DNA of 64,000 bases, taken from contig CM043705.1 of NCBI GenBank assembly GCA_023935145.1, forward strand, positions 25,281,290-25,345,289, written 5' to 3'. Made by a program: the position numbers and the translations under genes. Under the pieces are notes generated by a model. The model saw nothing but the letters and a program-made list of their open reading frames with translations. It had not been told where the DNA came from and did no database searches. Positions 32,489 through 44,281 of this stretch are shown here, piece after piece. Each line of letters starts with the position of its first letter. Positions within the stretch are counted from its first letter, which is position 1. Source of the stretch: Bretschneidera sinensis (Eukaryota; Streptophyta; Magnoliopsida; Brassicales; Akaniaceae).

Positions 32489-34346
32489 CACTGTATCAAG
32501 AGAGCACTTGAGCCGTTCCACCTTTGACAATCATGGAGCTCAAGCACCTCTACTGAGGTTAGTGGTACTGAGGCCACTAAAGTATGGTATGGTTGTATCG
32601 TTACTAGTTTTTCTCCTTGTTCATGTCAATATTTTAATCCTTTTATGTTTTATTATTATTAGTAATTTTTACCTTACGATCGAGCGCACTACATGGTGTG
32701 CTCGACCGGACTCTCTCCTTGTATTCCATTGCGCGCGAGTGCATCACCCTACTCACTTGCGCACAAGTGCACGTGAGTGCATCACAATGCGCTCAAGTGC
32801 ACTCAGGGCAGAGAGGTCATGTGATGGATATAACCATTTTCTTTGTATTTACACCAAAAGCTACACCCTAATGCCTAAAACAAGCAGTCTGCACCACCCG
32901 ATGACCAACAGTGAGAGGATACCCCGTCTGGCTGAAGACGTAAAACTTAGCACTCATGGGAGGCACCCCACAGTATATCTCTTTCATTATGGTATTTTTC
33001 TTTTATTAATATTTATGTTTATATTTAATTGTTTATTATCCATATTTCTTGTTTTCCGGCACAACATTTGTTTTTCTTTGTCAGGAACTTAGTGTGTGCA
33101 TCCAGTTCAAGTTTGGGGGCGTGTTACGAGCAATGCAAGCAATCTAGTTCTCTATCTCCCAAGTCAGATCTTTCCATGTCACACACACATTGGGTACAAT
33201 GTGTATATTAAGTTTGGGGGAAGTCGGAGACACTGACACATGCATGCACTTGAAACATATGCACACACTATGTCCCATTTTTTTTTTTAAGAAAAAATAA
33301 ATACATGTTCATTTTGTGTTAAAAATTTTGGTTGATTTAAAATATTATAAAACTTCATTAGTCAGCTTAAAATCTAGAACATATAGTCATGTAATAGAAA
33401 TTTTAAAAGTTTAGTACCTACCTCAAGGCACTTAAGAATTCACGAGTTTCATCCAGATCTAACACGAGCACCTTAGCATGCATTTGTGTGGGGTATGACA
33501 TATAATTCTTATGTATATGTTTCCATGACCTAACTGTACTTGGATAACTTGTTATAAGAACACTTTGGCATAAAAAAAACAAAGAAAAAAATGTCCATCA
33601 TGCAAAAACAGAATAAAAAGCTTCTAATGATCATTAAAAAATTTTCACTAAGTAACTAGACCTCTTGCCTCAGTAAGCAGTGAGTGTTCATGTCAGAAGG
33701 TTGGAATTAAGCATTTAATGATCATAATAAAGATTTCCACTGAGTAACTGGGCCTCTTACCTTAGTAAGTAGTGAGTGTTCATGTCAAAAGGTGAGAATT
33801 TCACTTGGAAGCATTAAGACCTTTTAGTTCCGTAGCCTGTTTGACTCGATTTAGTAAGTCTTTAGGGGTGTCTTTACACCTAATGCCCTAAAACCATCTG
33901 GTTTGGGAGTCATTGGCTAAACACTCGTTACAATGGTCAATTAGAAAGCTCAATAGAACTCAACATGGCAAAAATCTCATGATTAAAGAAAAAGAAAAGA
34001 GGTAAGCACTATGCCATTTTTGTTCTATTTGATAAGGAATTCGATGAGGATTAGGACACCGAAACACTATACATTAAAATTTTTTGGAAGCTCCATCTTC
34101 TATGTGCTAATTCATCATACACAAATCAAACTTGTGATGCCTTAAGCCAACCGTAGGTAAGTAACATGAGTTTTTAAAACCCTTATTCATTACAAAAAAT
34201 GTATTTTTATTATATGCTTACTCATTAACGGTCATCATGGTTTTATGTGCAACCCAAATTTTTGGATATCATAAAGAATGAATTTATCTGTAATTTTGTT
34301 TTAATACAGTCTTTCCTTTTGTATTGCTAAGAGACTAGCAATATGT
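32489..34346 (+). other. G3 conserved non-coding 3' region
   Basis: It contains a GCGC/GATC-type repeat cluster (32675-32810), the box ending GACGTAAAACTTAGCACTCATGGGAGG (32926-32970), two polypurine-like boxes (33109-33119 and 33210-33220), a perfect hairpin (33186-33203), the 65-bp repeat pair (33641-33706 and 33732-33799) and the ACACC/GGTGT block (33858-33890). There is no gene. Confidence 0.75.
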
Positions 34347-34357
34347 AAGTTTGGGGG
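34347..34357 (+). promoter_or_regulatory. G3 polypurine tract
   Basis: AAGTTTGGGGG directly abuts the 3' LTR. Confidence 0.88.
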
Positions 34358-35622
34358 TGCGATAAGTGCTTAAATAGTCATATTTAAGCCCCTTAATTTA
34401 GGCTTGTTAGGCTCTTTGTTTATCTATTTTAGTAGATTCTATTTCATTTTCATGTTTTATATGTTTTTCACAAGGCTTTGACAAAAAGGTGACATGCTCT
34501 AAGGAATAAAAAGTAAAGTTCTGCAATCCAGCAGGTGTGCTCAATTTCACCCCCCTTATGATCAAGCGCACACTCAGAAGGCTTGAGCGCACACATGTGC
34601 TCGAGTGCAGATCTATACAATCGAGCACACATGCTCCAGAGGTGGCAGAGCTAGAATTGGAAAGAAGTCTCCAAACCTTACATAGGAAATTAGGGTTTCG
34701 GGGCACCTTTAGAGCCCTATATATAGCCTTGTAAAACACATAAAACACACTTTTTTGATTGAGCTTGAAGTTGTAAGCCTTGGAGAGGAATTGATGACTT
34801 GTCTCCTCAGCATCCTTCAGGTTTTATTTTTCTGTTTTAGTTAGTTGTGGTTATGATGTTTAGTTTACTGAACATGTGTAACTAACCTCCTAATAGGGCT
34901 CGATTGAAGCCCTAATTATGCTTTCCTATATATATGATCATTGATTACCTTTGCTAATAGCCATGTTATGATGCTTTAATTGATTAATGCCTGTGTTTAT
35001 TTAAATTCCTCATATGTGTGTGTCTAATCAACGTATGCATGTAGTATGGATAAGTTAGTAAGATCAATTTGGATAACTGAGTCCTAGGTCTAACAATAGT
35101 AACAAAAGATATCCACGTCGGATTCTTGGATTAATCAGCAAGGGAAACTGGGAGCGAACCAAGCCCTAAGTCCCATATGGCTGTCAATTTCCACAGCTCC
35201 TTATGCTCTCTTAAGGAACAACTAAGTATACATCATGTTGAATCCTTTAAGAGAGAAAAGAGTTAGAGTATACACCATGCCTAACTCATTGCTTAGGGAG
35301 ATCAATAGCCGAAGGAGTGGACCCAATCCTTATGGTTGGCAACCATTAGGTATTCATGATAGGGCTATAGCATTGGCACTTTACTTAATAGGAAAGTATT
35401 ATTAGTGGTGGATATCAAAGCTCTATGTTCTTATCATTATTAATTAACACTCAAACATCTATTTCTATCTTTTATATTGAGAAACTAATTCTAATTTGAA
35501 ATTAACCAATCCTTGTATAGATGATCTCGCACTTGCACATTATGCTATTATTGACCTTGTGCACTTACAAGTGAAACCGTACGATTATTTGCTTATTAAT
35601 TTAGGTTGATAAACGCACAACA
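34358..35622 (+). repeat. G3 3' LTR
   Basis: It is the partner of 29079-30361. It starts TGCGATAAGTGC with two extra bases, ends CGCACAACA, and has a TATA box at 34718-34726. It differs from its partner at several per cent of positions by eye. Confidence 0.92.
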
Positions 35623-35627
35623 GTGTG

Positions 35628-36348
35628 CCATGACGCCCAGAAGGTGGAGGTTGTGTGCCCTGGCTTGAGCTGTGGCCTGCCCTGTTCTGGGGTGCGGCGC
35701 CAGGCACACTTGAAGCTTCATTTTAGGCACTTTGGATTAATGTGTGAGGCTTGATCAAAACACATAGGATCGCTTAGACTTGTTGACAGGCTATTATTGA
35801 TTGATCCTCAAGATTTAAGGGTTGAGATTGACTACAAGATAGGTTCAAGAAGTGGTTCACTATATAAAGGGTCACGTAGCTTCAATCTCAACAAGTAACA
35901 CAAGTGTGTGACATACAAGTGATCATCATACAAGAGAATTCAAGTGCAAGTGTGAGAGTGCAAAAAAATAAAACACAAGAGAGGCACTAGAATAGAGGCT
36001 GGTTGTTTAGAGAGATAGTAGTATAGATTAGGGATTCAAGGGCCTTGTAAGTGGAATTTTCTTGGGGAACATTCCTGGGAAACTCAAATCCTTATCACTT
36101 TCTTTTTCTCTTTTTTCGTTCTTCAAGAATAAGAGATTTCTTGAGGAGGTGTTGTTGTAACTTGTAATAACTCATTGATTTAGTGCAGAGGGCTCGAAGG
36201 AGCTCACGGGGACGTAGGCACATTGCCAAACCTCGATAACAATTGATATGTTCTTTCTTTGATTGGTTTGTTTTTTTTCATTACAAGTCATTCTAGATAT
36301 GGGTGTTTGGAAGATCACTACCTGGGCATCTTAAGGTGATTTCCAACA
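35628..36348 (+). repeat. C3 5' LTR, segment after G3
   Basis: It continues the LTR from the GC island (CCATGACGCCCAGAAGG), with the TATA box TATATAAA at 35861-35868, to the end TTCCAACA. Confidence 0.9.
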
Positions 36349-36349
36349 G

Positions 36350-36361
36350 TGGTATCAGAGC
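36350..36361 (+). promoter_or_regulatory. C3 primer-binding site, tRNA-iMet
   Basis: TGGTATCAGAGC lies one base after the LTR. Confidence 0.92.
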
Positions 36362-36589
36362 TTTGGTGAGCGGGTATCGGAGCTGGAACAGAAGGTATTA
36401 GAGCAAGACTCCAAGAATCAAAGGTCAACTTCTTAGGTGATTCAAGAACAGAGTAGAGATCAAGATCTGATCGCGTTCTTGAGGGTGATTCAAGAACGGT
36501 ATTGAGATAAATCTTTGATCATGTTCTTGAGATTTAGAAGTTGGAAAGCAATTGTGGGTGCTGCATAAATCTAGGATTTTCTCTGGAAG

Positions 36590-36780
36590 ATGGGTTCGAA
36601 CTTCATTGTTGAGAAGTTTGATGGAAATGGAGATTTTGCCCTTTGGAAGCGGAAGATCAAGGCTGTTCTTATGCAACAAAAGGTGGACTTGGCTATTGGA
36701 GAAGATGACGCTTTTCCAGGAAGTATCACAGAAATCCAACGGAATGAGATGACGAAGATAGCACCATCTTTCTGCACATG
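36590..36780 (+). pseudogene. C3 gag, part before G4
   Basis: It opens with MGSNFIVEKFDGNGDFALW and runs about 64 codons through VDLAIGEDDAF to the ACATG duplication, where G4 interrupts it. A small frameshift precedes the insertion. It continues at 45547. Confidence 0.85.
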
Positions 36781-38052
36781 TGTTAGAGCGATTATCTACT
36801 TAAATAATTAGGCAAATAATCATTCTAGTTTTACTTGCAAGTGCACAAGGTCTGTGGTAGCATAGTGTGCAAGTACGAGATCATTTTCATAGGGATTGGT
36901 GAATTTCTATCTAGAATTAGTTTCTTCAAGTTAAAAAGAGAAATAATTGTTTGGTTGTGAGTAAATAACGATAATGAGAACATAGGGCTACGATATCCAC
37001 CACTAATTATACTTTCCCACTAACTAAGGTTTCAATGCTCTAGTCTTATTATGAATATATAATGGTTGCCAACCTAAGGGCTTGGTCCACACCTTAGGCT
37101 ATTGATCTCCCTATGCAACGAGTTACGCTTGGTGTATACTCCAACTCTTTTCTCTTGTAAGGAATTCAACATGGGTGTATACTGAGTTGTTCCTTAAGAG
37201 AGCATGAGGGCTGTGGAGATTGGCAACCACATGGGACCTAGGGCTTGGTCCACTCCTGGTTTCCCATGTTGATTAACCCGGGAATCTGGTGTGGATATCC
37301 CTTGTTACTAATGTTGAACCCAAGACTTGGTCATCCAAATTGATTCGACTAACCTATCCATACCACATGCATACATTGATAAGGCACATACATATAAGGA
37401 ATGTAAATATAAACAGGTATTAATCAAGTTAAATATTCTAACAAGGCTATAGCAAGGATAATCAATGAATAAATATGTGGTAAAGCATAACTAGGGCTTC
37501 ATTCGAGCCCTATAGGAGTTTAGTTACACATGCTAAGTAAAGTAAACATACTAGACATAACTAAATAAAAACAGAAAACTAAAACCGAAGAAGACTCGAG
37601 AGACAAGTCGTCAGTTCCTCTCCTAAGCTCTCTACTTTGAGTCTAGAACAAAAGATGTGGTTTATGTGTTTTACAGGGCTATTTATAGTGTCCTTATGGT
37701 GTCCCAAAACCCTAAGTTCCTTTTTGGAGTCGGAAGACTTCTTTCCAATTCTGGCTCTGCTGCCTTTGGAGTAATTCCACTCGAGCGTATGTGGGATGCG
37801 CTCGATCGCATGTGTGCACTCGAGCCTTCTTCAAGTTCGCTCGATCACAAGGGAGGTGCGCTTGAGTGCACCTTGCTAGAGGGCAAAACTTGAGTTTTGC
37901 TTCTAAAAGCTCCATTTTGTTATCCTTTTGTCCAAGTCCTGTGAAAAACACATAAAACACAAAAATGAAATATAATCTACTAAAATAGATAAGTAAAGAG
38001 TCTAAAAAGTGTAAATTAAGGGGCTTAAATATGACTATTTAAGCACTTATCA
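36781..38052 (-). repeat. G4 3' LTR
   Basis: On the minus strand it begins TGATAAGTGCTTAAATAG and ends CTCTAACA. The TATA-like CTATAAATA lies at 37680-37688 and the GATC/TCGAG repeat island at 37788-37880. Confidence 0.92.
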
Positions 38053-38066
38053 CACCCCCAAACTTA
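38053..38066 (-). promoter_or_regulatory. G4 polypurine tract
   Basis: Minus-strand TAAGTTTGGGGGTG abuts the 3' LTR. Confidence 0.87.
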
Positions 38067-39490
38067 CATATTGCTAGTCCCTTAGCAATACAAAACCAAA
38101 GACTATGTTGAAACAAAATTTTAAAGATAAATTCATTTTCATGATACTCAAAAATTTGGGTTGTGCATAAAACCATGATAACCGTTCATGAGTAAACTTA
38201 TAATAAAAACATATTTTGGATTGCAAAAGGACTTTCAAAAGTTTTATGTTACTCACCTAAGGTTGGCTTAAGGCATCGCAAGTTTGATTTGTGTGATGAA
38301 ATAGCACATATGAGATGGGGCTTCCACATTAGTGTATAGTGTTTTGGTGCCCAAACTTTTATCGACTTTCTTATCAAAGAGAATAAAATGGTATAATACT
38401 TGCTCTTTTTTCTTTTTCTTTTATCATGCGATCTTTGCCATGTTGAGTTTCATCGAGCTTTCTATTCGACCCTTGTAACGAGTGTTTGGCCAATGACTCC
38501 TAAACCAGATGGTTTTAGGACGTTAGGTGTAAAGACACCCCTAAGGACTTATTAACTCGAATCAAAAAGGCTACGGAACTAACTAGTTTTTATACTTCTT
38601 AATGAAATTCCCACCTTTTGACGTGAACACTCAATGCTTACTGAGGCAAAAGGCCCAGTTACTCAGTGGGAATATTTATTATGATCATTTAAAGGCTTAC
38701 TTTCCACCTTTTGATGTGAACACTCAATGCATACTGAGGCAAAAGGCCCAGTTACTCAGTGGAAAGTTTTTTTTTTCTCTTAATGATCATTAGAAGCTTT
38801 TTGATCACTTTTTTTTTTTGCATGATGAACATTTTTCTTTATTTTTCTTATATCAAAGTGTTCTTTTCAACAAGTTATCCGATTACAGTTTAGGTTATGG
38901 AAACATATACAAAAGAATTATCTATATACCCCGCACAAATGCGTGTTAAATGTGGTCGTGCAAATTTGGATCAAACTCGTGAATTCTTAGGTGCCTTGAG
39001 GTAGGTAACTAAACTTTGTAAAATTCCCATTGCAAGACTATGTGTTCTAGCTTTTAAGCTTACTTAATGAAGTGTTATCACATTTTTAATTCAACCAAAA
39101 TTTTTGTTTACCCGTTGATCATGCATTTATCTTCCTAAAAAAAAACTAGGACTTTGTGTGTGCATCTGTTTCAAGTGCGTGTGTGATAGTATCTAGTATC
39201 TCCTACTACTCCCAAACTTAAAATGCACATTATCCCCAATGTGTGTGGCATAGAAAGATCTGACCTGGGAGATGGAGAACTAGGTTGCTTGCTTGTTTGT
39301 ACACGCCCCCAAACTTGAACTGGATGCACGCACTAAGTACCTGACAAAGGAAAACAAGCATTGTTCCGGAAAACAAAATATAAATAATAGATATGTAACT
39401 ATAAATATAAACAAAATAAAAATACTAAAATAAAAAGGATATGTCTGGGGTACCTCCCGTGAGCGCTAAGTTTAACGTCTTCAGCCAGAC
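38067..39490 (-). other. G4 conserved non-coding 3' region
   Basis: It holds the GGTGT-AAAG-ACACC block (38526-38545), the 65-bp repeat pair (38606-38672 and 38701-38767), a polypurine-like box (39211-39220), the hairpin with one mismatch (39226-39243), a further polypurine-like box (39303-39314) and the CGTGAGCGCTAAGTTTAACG box (39446-39490). There is no gene. Confidence 0.75.
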
Positions 39491-40630
39491 GGGGTATCTT
39501 ATCATGGTTGATCGTCTGTGGGTGGAGTCGAGAAGGTACCGGGTGCAGGAGGTAAGCGGGTAAGGATGGCCTGTAACATCACCTCCTGTCGTGTGAACTG
39601 TACCTCTAACCCATCAATTCGCTAATGGATCAGACGGGCTGCCTCACGATCCTCCCGACGAATGTCGGATAGTTCATAGCGGAAGAAAGGTAGCTCATCT
39701 AGGAGATGCTGATACTCCATGGATCTCATGTCTATCTGATCCTCCTCCCATGAAGGACTCACCGGTGGATGCTCAGCCTCCATCGGATCATCCGCAATAG
39801 GTTCGACGGCTGGTATCTGTGCCCGGGGTCCTTGGGACATGTGCGATTGGCTGAGGCTCCACTGTGCTCTCCCAAAGAAAGGATGGTCACTAACCAGACC
39901 ATCTATAGAGGATCCTCTAATTCCCTTCTTCTTGAAGAGATGACTGAGCAAGAAGGGGAAAGGATGACCCCAAGCATTAGCTGTGGTCATCTGCCAATTA
40001 TGCACCCTATCCTAGAACTTGTGTATTTGACTCCATATGACTGCTGGGATGGAGTACCAGTGACCTCAGTGAAAGGTGTAGAGAGCCTGCAAGAACTGAT
40101 CTCGCCTTTGTGTCTTGTGCCCCAAGGGACACACATTACGCTGTGGGACTGAATCGACAAACCATAGATGGAGAGGCAACCTCGATCGGCTCCCCTCATT
40201 GTTGTGGCGGTCTGCATACTATCCCACACATATATCCTCAATGATGTGTGGGAGAAAGAACGAGTCAGGCTGCTCATCTACGTGGCTATCCTTCGGTGGA
40301 GTCTCATCACATTAGTGTAATGAGCTGGCTATGTCAGTGGTGGTCAGCTCTATGAATCTGCCCTGGACTGAGGAAGATAAGATCTATGGCCTGGTGCAGT
40401 CGTAGGTCAGGTTCTCGTAGAAACTGATCACGAACTGTGTTTATACGGTTGAGCAGACCGACTTGAATAGCCGCTTGAGACCTCGGTTTTTGAACTCTTG
40501 GACCACCCATTTTGTGGCGTCCAAACTATTAAAGTCCTCTTCCACGTTGAATGTTGTCTCGAACAGTATTTCACACTGTTCGAAACTGGGCTGGGATGAA
40601 TGATGGCGATTGTTAGAGACACAGGATGTG
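39491..40630 (-). pseudogene. G4 extra ORF, like ATHILA ORF-1 / putative plant transposon protein
   Basis: Read across frames on the minus strand, this region gives a coherent protein: EFKNRGLKRLFKSVC, VISFYENLTYDC, VQGRFIELTTTDIASSL, then IWSQIHKFWDRVHNWQM and a 127-codon open piece (40005-39622) with LLSHLFKKKGI. The order of an N-terminal RG-L block, a FYxNL block, a V-GR-I-L block and a later LLSHLF block fits the accessory protein that Athila-type elements carry 3' of pol. Several stops and frameshifts break it. Function is unknown, and I see no clear membrane segment. G3 and G5 lack it, so G4 keeps an ancestral part they lost. Confidence 0.55.
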
Positions 40631-41726
40631 GAAACTATGTGGTGTGGACAAGTAGTGTTGCTTCTAGTGTGATTGTGCTCGTGCGTAGCTGTTGGTGTGC
40701 TCGATCGCTAATTCTTGGCGCTAGATCACACTCAGCTAGGCAATAGGTTGAACAATTTGGTGTGCAACAAATACTTAAAGCAATGGAAAAACCCATGAAC
40801 TTGGTCCGATCCTCCTGCAAACATGAAATAAAACTGCTAATCACATGAGATAAATGTATAATGCAATGAAAATATAAAAGAGAGACTCGTGCGTGCTGGT
40901 GTGCAACAAAAATCGGTTTGCATACCGTGTTGGGTTAGGATAAATCAGGGGAAAGTGGTCGTGCTTGTGGAAGGGTGGTGTACGGTGGTGGGGTGGTGAT
41001 TGCAACAGACAGCCTGTGGTGTGGAGTGGTAGATAAGGGTTGAGATTAGTTACCATGCAGGATTAAGGCAAAGTGCGATTTTTGAGAGTGATAGGTGCGC
41101 TAGAGCATAAATGAGAAAAAAATGGGTTTCTAAGCTGATCGTGTTTAAAAATCATCACGTGCCTTCTGCATCAAGTGCGCTCGAGCACATTATGAAGTGC
41201 GCAATCGTACTTGTGTGCAAATACTTAATATGATGCGCTCGTGCGTAATGCCGGGTGAGGTGGCGCTCGAGTGCATATGGTGTGCGCTCGATCGCAAGAT
41301 AGAAATAGTAAAAAGAGGTTATATAAAGAAATTAATTAAGGTAAAAAGTGGGAATGATACAGTCATACTGATTTGTAGTGGCCTCAGTACCACTAACCTT
41401 GATAGAGGCATTTGATCTATATGTTAAGCAAGTGAAATTGCTCAAGTGCTCTCTATGGTAGCTTTTAAGGCTATGTCTTTTGAAGGAGGCAATTAGGGCC
41501 CCCATAAGGTGGTTCTAAGTCCGTTGATAGCTACTTTGTCTCCAATCTAGGTACCTGGTAGATAAAACAAGGAAGGGTAGCATTAGTGAGTACACGATTT
41601 TTAACTTGAGGATTATACTTACTTGAAGGTTTAAGTGTGCTCGTGATGGTGTGCACAACTCCAAGGACATTTTAATCGCATTATCCTCTGGCCCAACTTC
41701 AAATCCCATGTCATTATGGATGGTCT
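40631..41726 (-). other. G4 spacer between extra ORF and protease
   Basis: It is non-coding. GCGCTCGATCGC-type repeats lie at 40680-40730 and 41175-41300. A block shared with G3 and G5 (CAGTACCACTAACCTTGATAG, 41384-41404) lies next to the end of the protease region. Confidence 0.6.
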
Positions 41727-42662
41727 TCAATGGATCAATGTATGGGCCTTGGACATTTTCTCATCAATTCCTTGCATGAAACTCACATTGTGACACTTAT
41801 TATTAGTTTTAGTGGAGTCTGGTGTATTAAAAATTTTAAATTCTGCCTCTTCATCATTTACTCTCATTGTGATAATTCCTCTTTTTACATTAATGTTTGT
41901 GTCAGCAGTGATCATAAATGGTCTCCCTAGAATGATAGGGAGTGGTACAGGTATATGGCACTCCTCCATGCCTAATATAATAAAATCAGCAGGTAAAATA
42001 AATTTACCTACTCTTACCAAAACATCCTTGAGGATACCTCTTAGTTGTTTGATGCTTCTGTCAACCAATTGTAATGTAATGGAGGTTGGTTGGAGCTCCC
42101 CCAAACCTAGTGTCTCGAATACACTGTAAGGTAGCAAATTGACACTTGCTCCTAGATCCAATAGTGCATGCTCAAAAAGCTGGTCACCTAGCCTGCAAGG
42201 AATAATGAAGCTACCAGGATCTTTTAGTTTAGGTGGTAATTTTCTCAATAATACAGCACTCATCTCTTCAGTCAAGGCTACCGTCTTATGCTCTTAAAAC
42301 TTTCGTTTGTTAGTGCAACAATCTTTTAAAAACTTAGCATAAGCAGGTAATTGTTTTATTCCCTCTAATAAAGGAATATTTATTTCTACTTTTTTCAAGG
42401 TTTCAAATATGTCAATCATTTTAGTTTTCTTTTTAGGTTTTACCAACCTTTGAGGGAAGGGTAGAGAAGTATTTACCTTTTCTATCTCTTTTACCTTAGA
42501 TGTAGCGGTTTTGTCTAGAGACGCTTGTGTAGGCTCGTTGGTGCCGATGACCTTTCCACTTCTTAAGGTCGTTATGGCATTCAACTGCTGGTGTCCTCTT
42601 GGATTAGGTAGTGGCTGGGCTGGGAGCTCTCCTTGGTTTCTACTACTCAAAGCCTTGGCCAA
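41727..42662 (-). pseudogene. G4 retropepsin-like protease
   Basis: Two frames (42662-42294 and 42275-41727) are separated by one stop near 42291. The first has TTLRSGKVIG, FETLKKVEINIPLL and KFLKDCCTNKRKF. The second has KLPPKLKDPGSFIIPC, the active site DLGASVNLLPYSVF and IILGRPFMITADTNI. The catalytic motif is intact. The tail ends soon after MQGIDEKMSKAH in a frame change. Confidence 0.85.
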
Positions 42663-44009
42663 CTATCCCATTTGTACCTCTAGTCCTTAAATGGCTTGAT
42701 CGTGCATGGCAGTGATTTGCCTCATTTCAGTCTGAAATTGCCTTGACTCTTTAATGAATTGTTCAAGTTTATTTAGGATTTATTGTTGCTGAGTCGCTAG
42801 TTGCCTCACAAGAATTTTGAGGTAATTCTTCTTGGGTTTAGGAGCAGATTAGACTGCTGGTTGGAAATTCCTTTGCTGCCCTTGACTATTATGGTTGTTG
42901 CTCCACGAGAAGTTCGGGTGATTCCGCCATCCAGGGTTGTATGTGTTTGCATAGGGGTTATTCTTTGGCGGATAATTGTTTGGTCCCACAAAGTTGGCTT
43001 GCTCATGATCTACATAATATAAAGGACACATATCAGTATTATGATCAAACTGTGAGCAGATGGCACATACTTGTAGTGGTGCAGCTGAGGTGTTCTGAGC
43101 GGCCATGGCTTTCACTAATAGGTCAAGTTTTCTCTCCACAACAGCTATTTGAGGAGATGATCCTCTGTTTAAGCTTACCTCATACATACCTTTACTCTTG
43201 GTTATATGTCTACCTCAAGAGGAGAACTGCTGCATGTGCTCACTCAGGGTTTCGAAAAGTTCCATTGCCTCTTCACTGCTCTTTTTCCATCAGCACTCCT
43301 CCACAACCTGAATCAACAATATTTTTGTTAGAGTCACTCAAACCTTCATAAAAGGCTTGTACCAGTTCGTCTTGGAGTAGGTTGTGGTGTGGGCACTTGA
43401 GTAGTAGCTCGTTGAAGTGTCCCCATGCCTCGAAGAACAGATCTCCATCCTTTTGTTGGAAGAATTGTATTTCTTTTCTCATTTGCCTTGTTTTCTGGGC
43501 TGGGAAGAACTTCTTTAGAAATTTGTTTGCCAACTCCTCCCAAGCGTGGATAAAAACTGCAGGCAAAGAATTATACCATAATTTAGCATTATCTTTCAAG
43601 GAAAAAGGGAAAAGAATTAACCTTATTCCTTCTTGGTCTAAGCCTTGGATGTGCTGGAATTTACAGAGGTCGAAGAACTCTCGAAGGTGCAGTGTGGATC
43701 CTCACTAGGTGTACCCCTAAAATGAGTCAGTGCACTGAGTATCTACAGGGATATGTAATAATTTTCTTTCACCTCAGGCTAATATGCAATGCACGAAGGT
43801 TGTTCGGGGTTCTGCGGGATGAAGGATTGCTTCATCAGCCTCCGCTCAGGTGGTTGCTATTCAGCTATTTGTTCTGCCATTGGTGGTGTCTCTTCCTCAC
43901 TTCCTTCTCCTACCTCTTCCGGGTTATCCCTAAACCTTTTTCGGATAGACCTCTCAAGCTCAGGATCAAAGGGAAGGAATGCGGGATTCTTGGACCGATG
44001 TCGGTGCAT
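42663..44009 (-). pseudogene. G4 gag, broken
   Basis: The ATG at 44009 on the minus strand opens MHRHRSKNPAFLPF and leads to LERSIRKRFRDNPEE, then MAEQIAE. The capsid is best seen at 43599-43273 (WEELANKFLKKFFPAQKTRQMRK, then FYEGLSDSNKNIVDS). The nucleocapsid (43187-42849) has the complete zinc knuckle CAICSQFDHNTDMC. Frameshifts lie near 43270 and 43190. Positions 44010-44257 are leader with GATC-type repeats at 44075-44115. Confidence 0.85.
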
Positions 44010-44257
44010 GAATCAGTGGCAGTTATGTGAGTGCAGCAGTCAAACACTACTGCTCGGATTACTCTCTGCCTCAATTGCGCTCAATCGCACAAGAGAGTTC
44101 GCTCGATCGCAAGTGGTACAGAAGGCTTCCTGAAGTGCCTAAAACAGAAAAAGAATTTGATTAGGGTTTTTAGGGAAATGAAATAAATAAGATAAAAATA
44201 GAATAAGAAATAATGGTAACTAAATGAGAAATTAATTCTAAAAGAAATTTAGCGCAA

Positions 44258-44275
44258 TTTCCGGCAACGGTGCCA
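44258..44275 (-). promoter_or_regulatory. G4 primer-binding site, tRNA-Asp-like
   Basis: Minus-strand TGGCACCGTTGCCGGAAA differs at three positions from the perfect tRNA-Asp site. Confidence 0.82.
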
Positions 44276-44281
44276 AAAACT

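Larger units (their letters stand above)
29079..35622 (+). mobile_element. G3: gag-protease-only Athila-like element
   Basis: LTRs at 29079-30361 and 34358-35622 carry TG and CA ends and are flanked by GTGCG (29074-29078) and GTGTG (35623-35627), a target duplication with one change. It has a decayed tRNA-Asp primer site, a gag lacking its capsid core, protease, and the shared non-coding 3' region. There is no trace of RT, RNase H or integrase in its 4-kb interior. It interrupts the GC island of the C3 LTR. Confidence 0.92.

Noticed and set aside
32454..33092. 212-codon plus-strand open frame after G3 protease
   Set aside because: Its only conserved bases are non-coding boxes shared with G4 and G5, where the frame is not open. 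Its hydrophobic C-terminus comes from T-rich DNA, so I do not call it an env protein.
37712..37960. Minus-strand 82-codon frame ending in the LTR of G4
   Set aside because: It overlaps the LTR promoter and repeat island, and the equivalent frame in the other G4 LTR (45245-45502) differs.
43382..44133. Several plus-strand open frames of 100-114 codons
   Set aside because: They are antisense to G4 gag, have no coherent domains and are not shared by G5.
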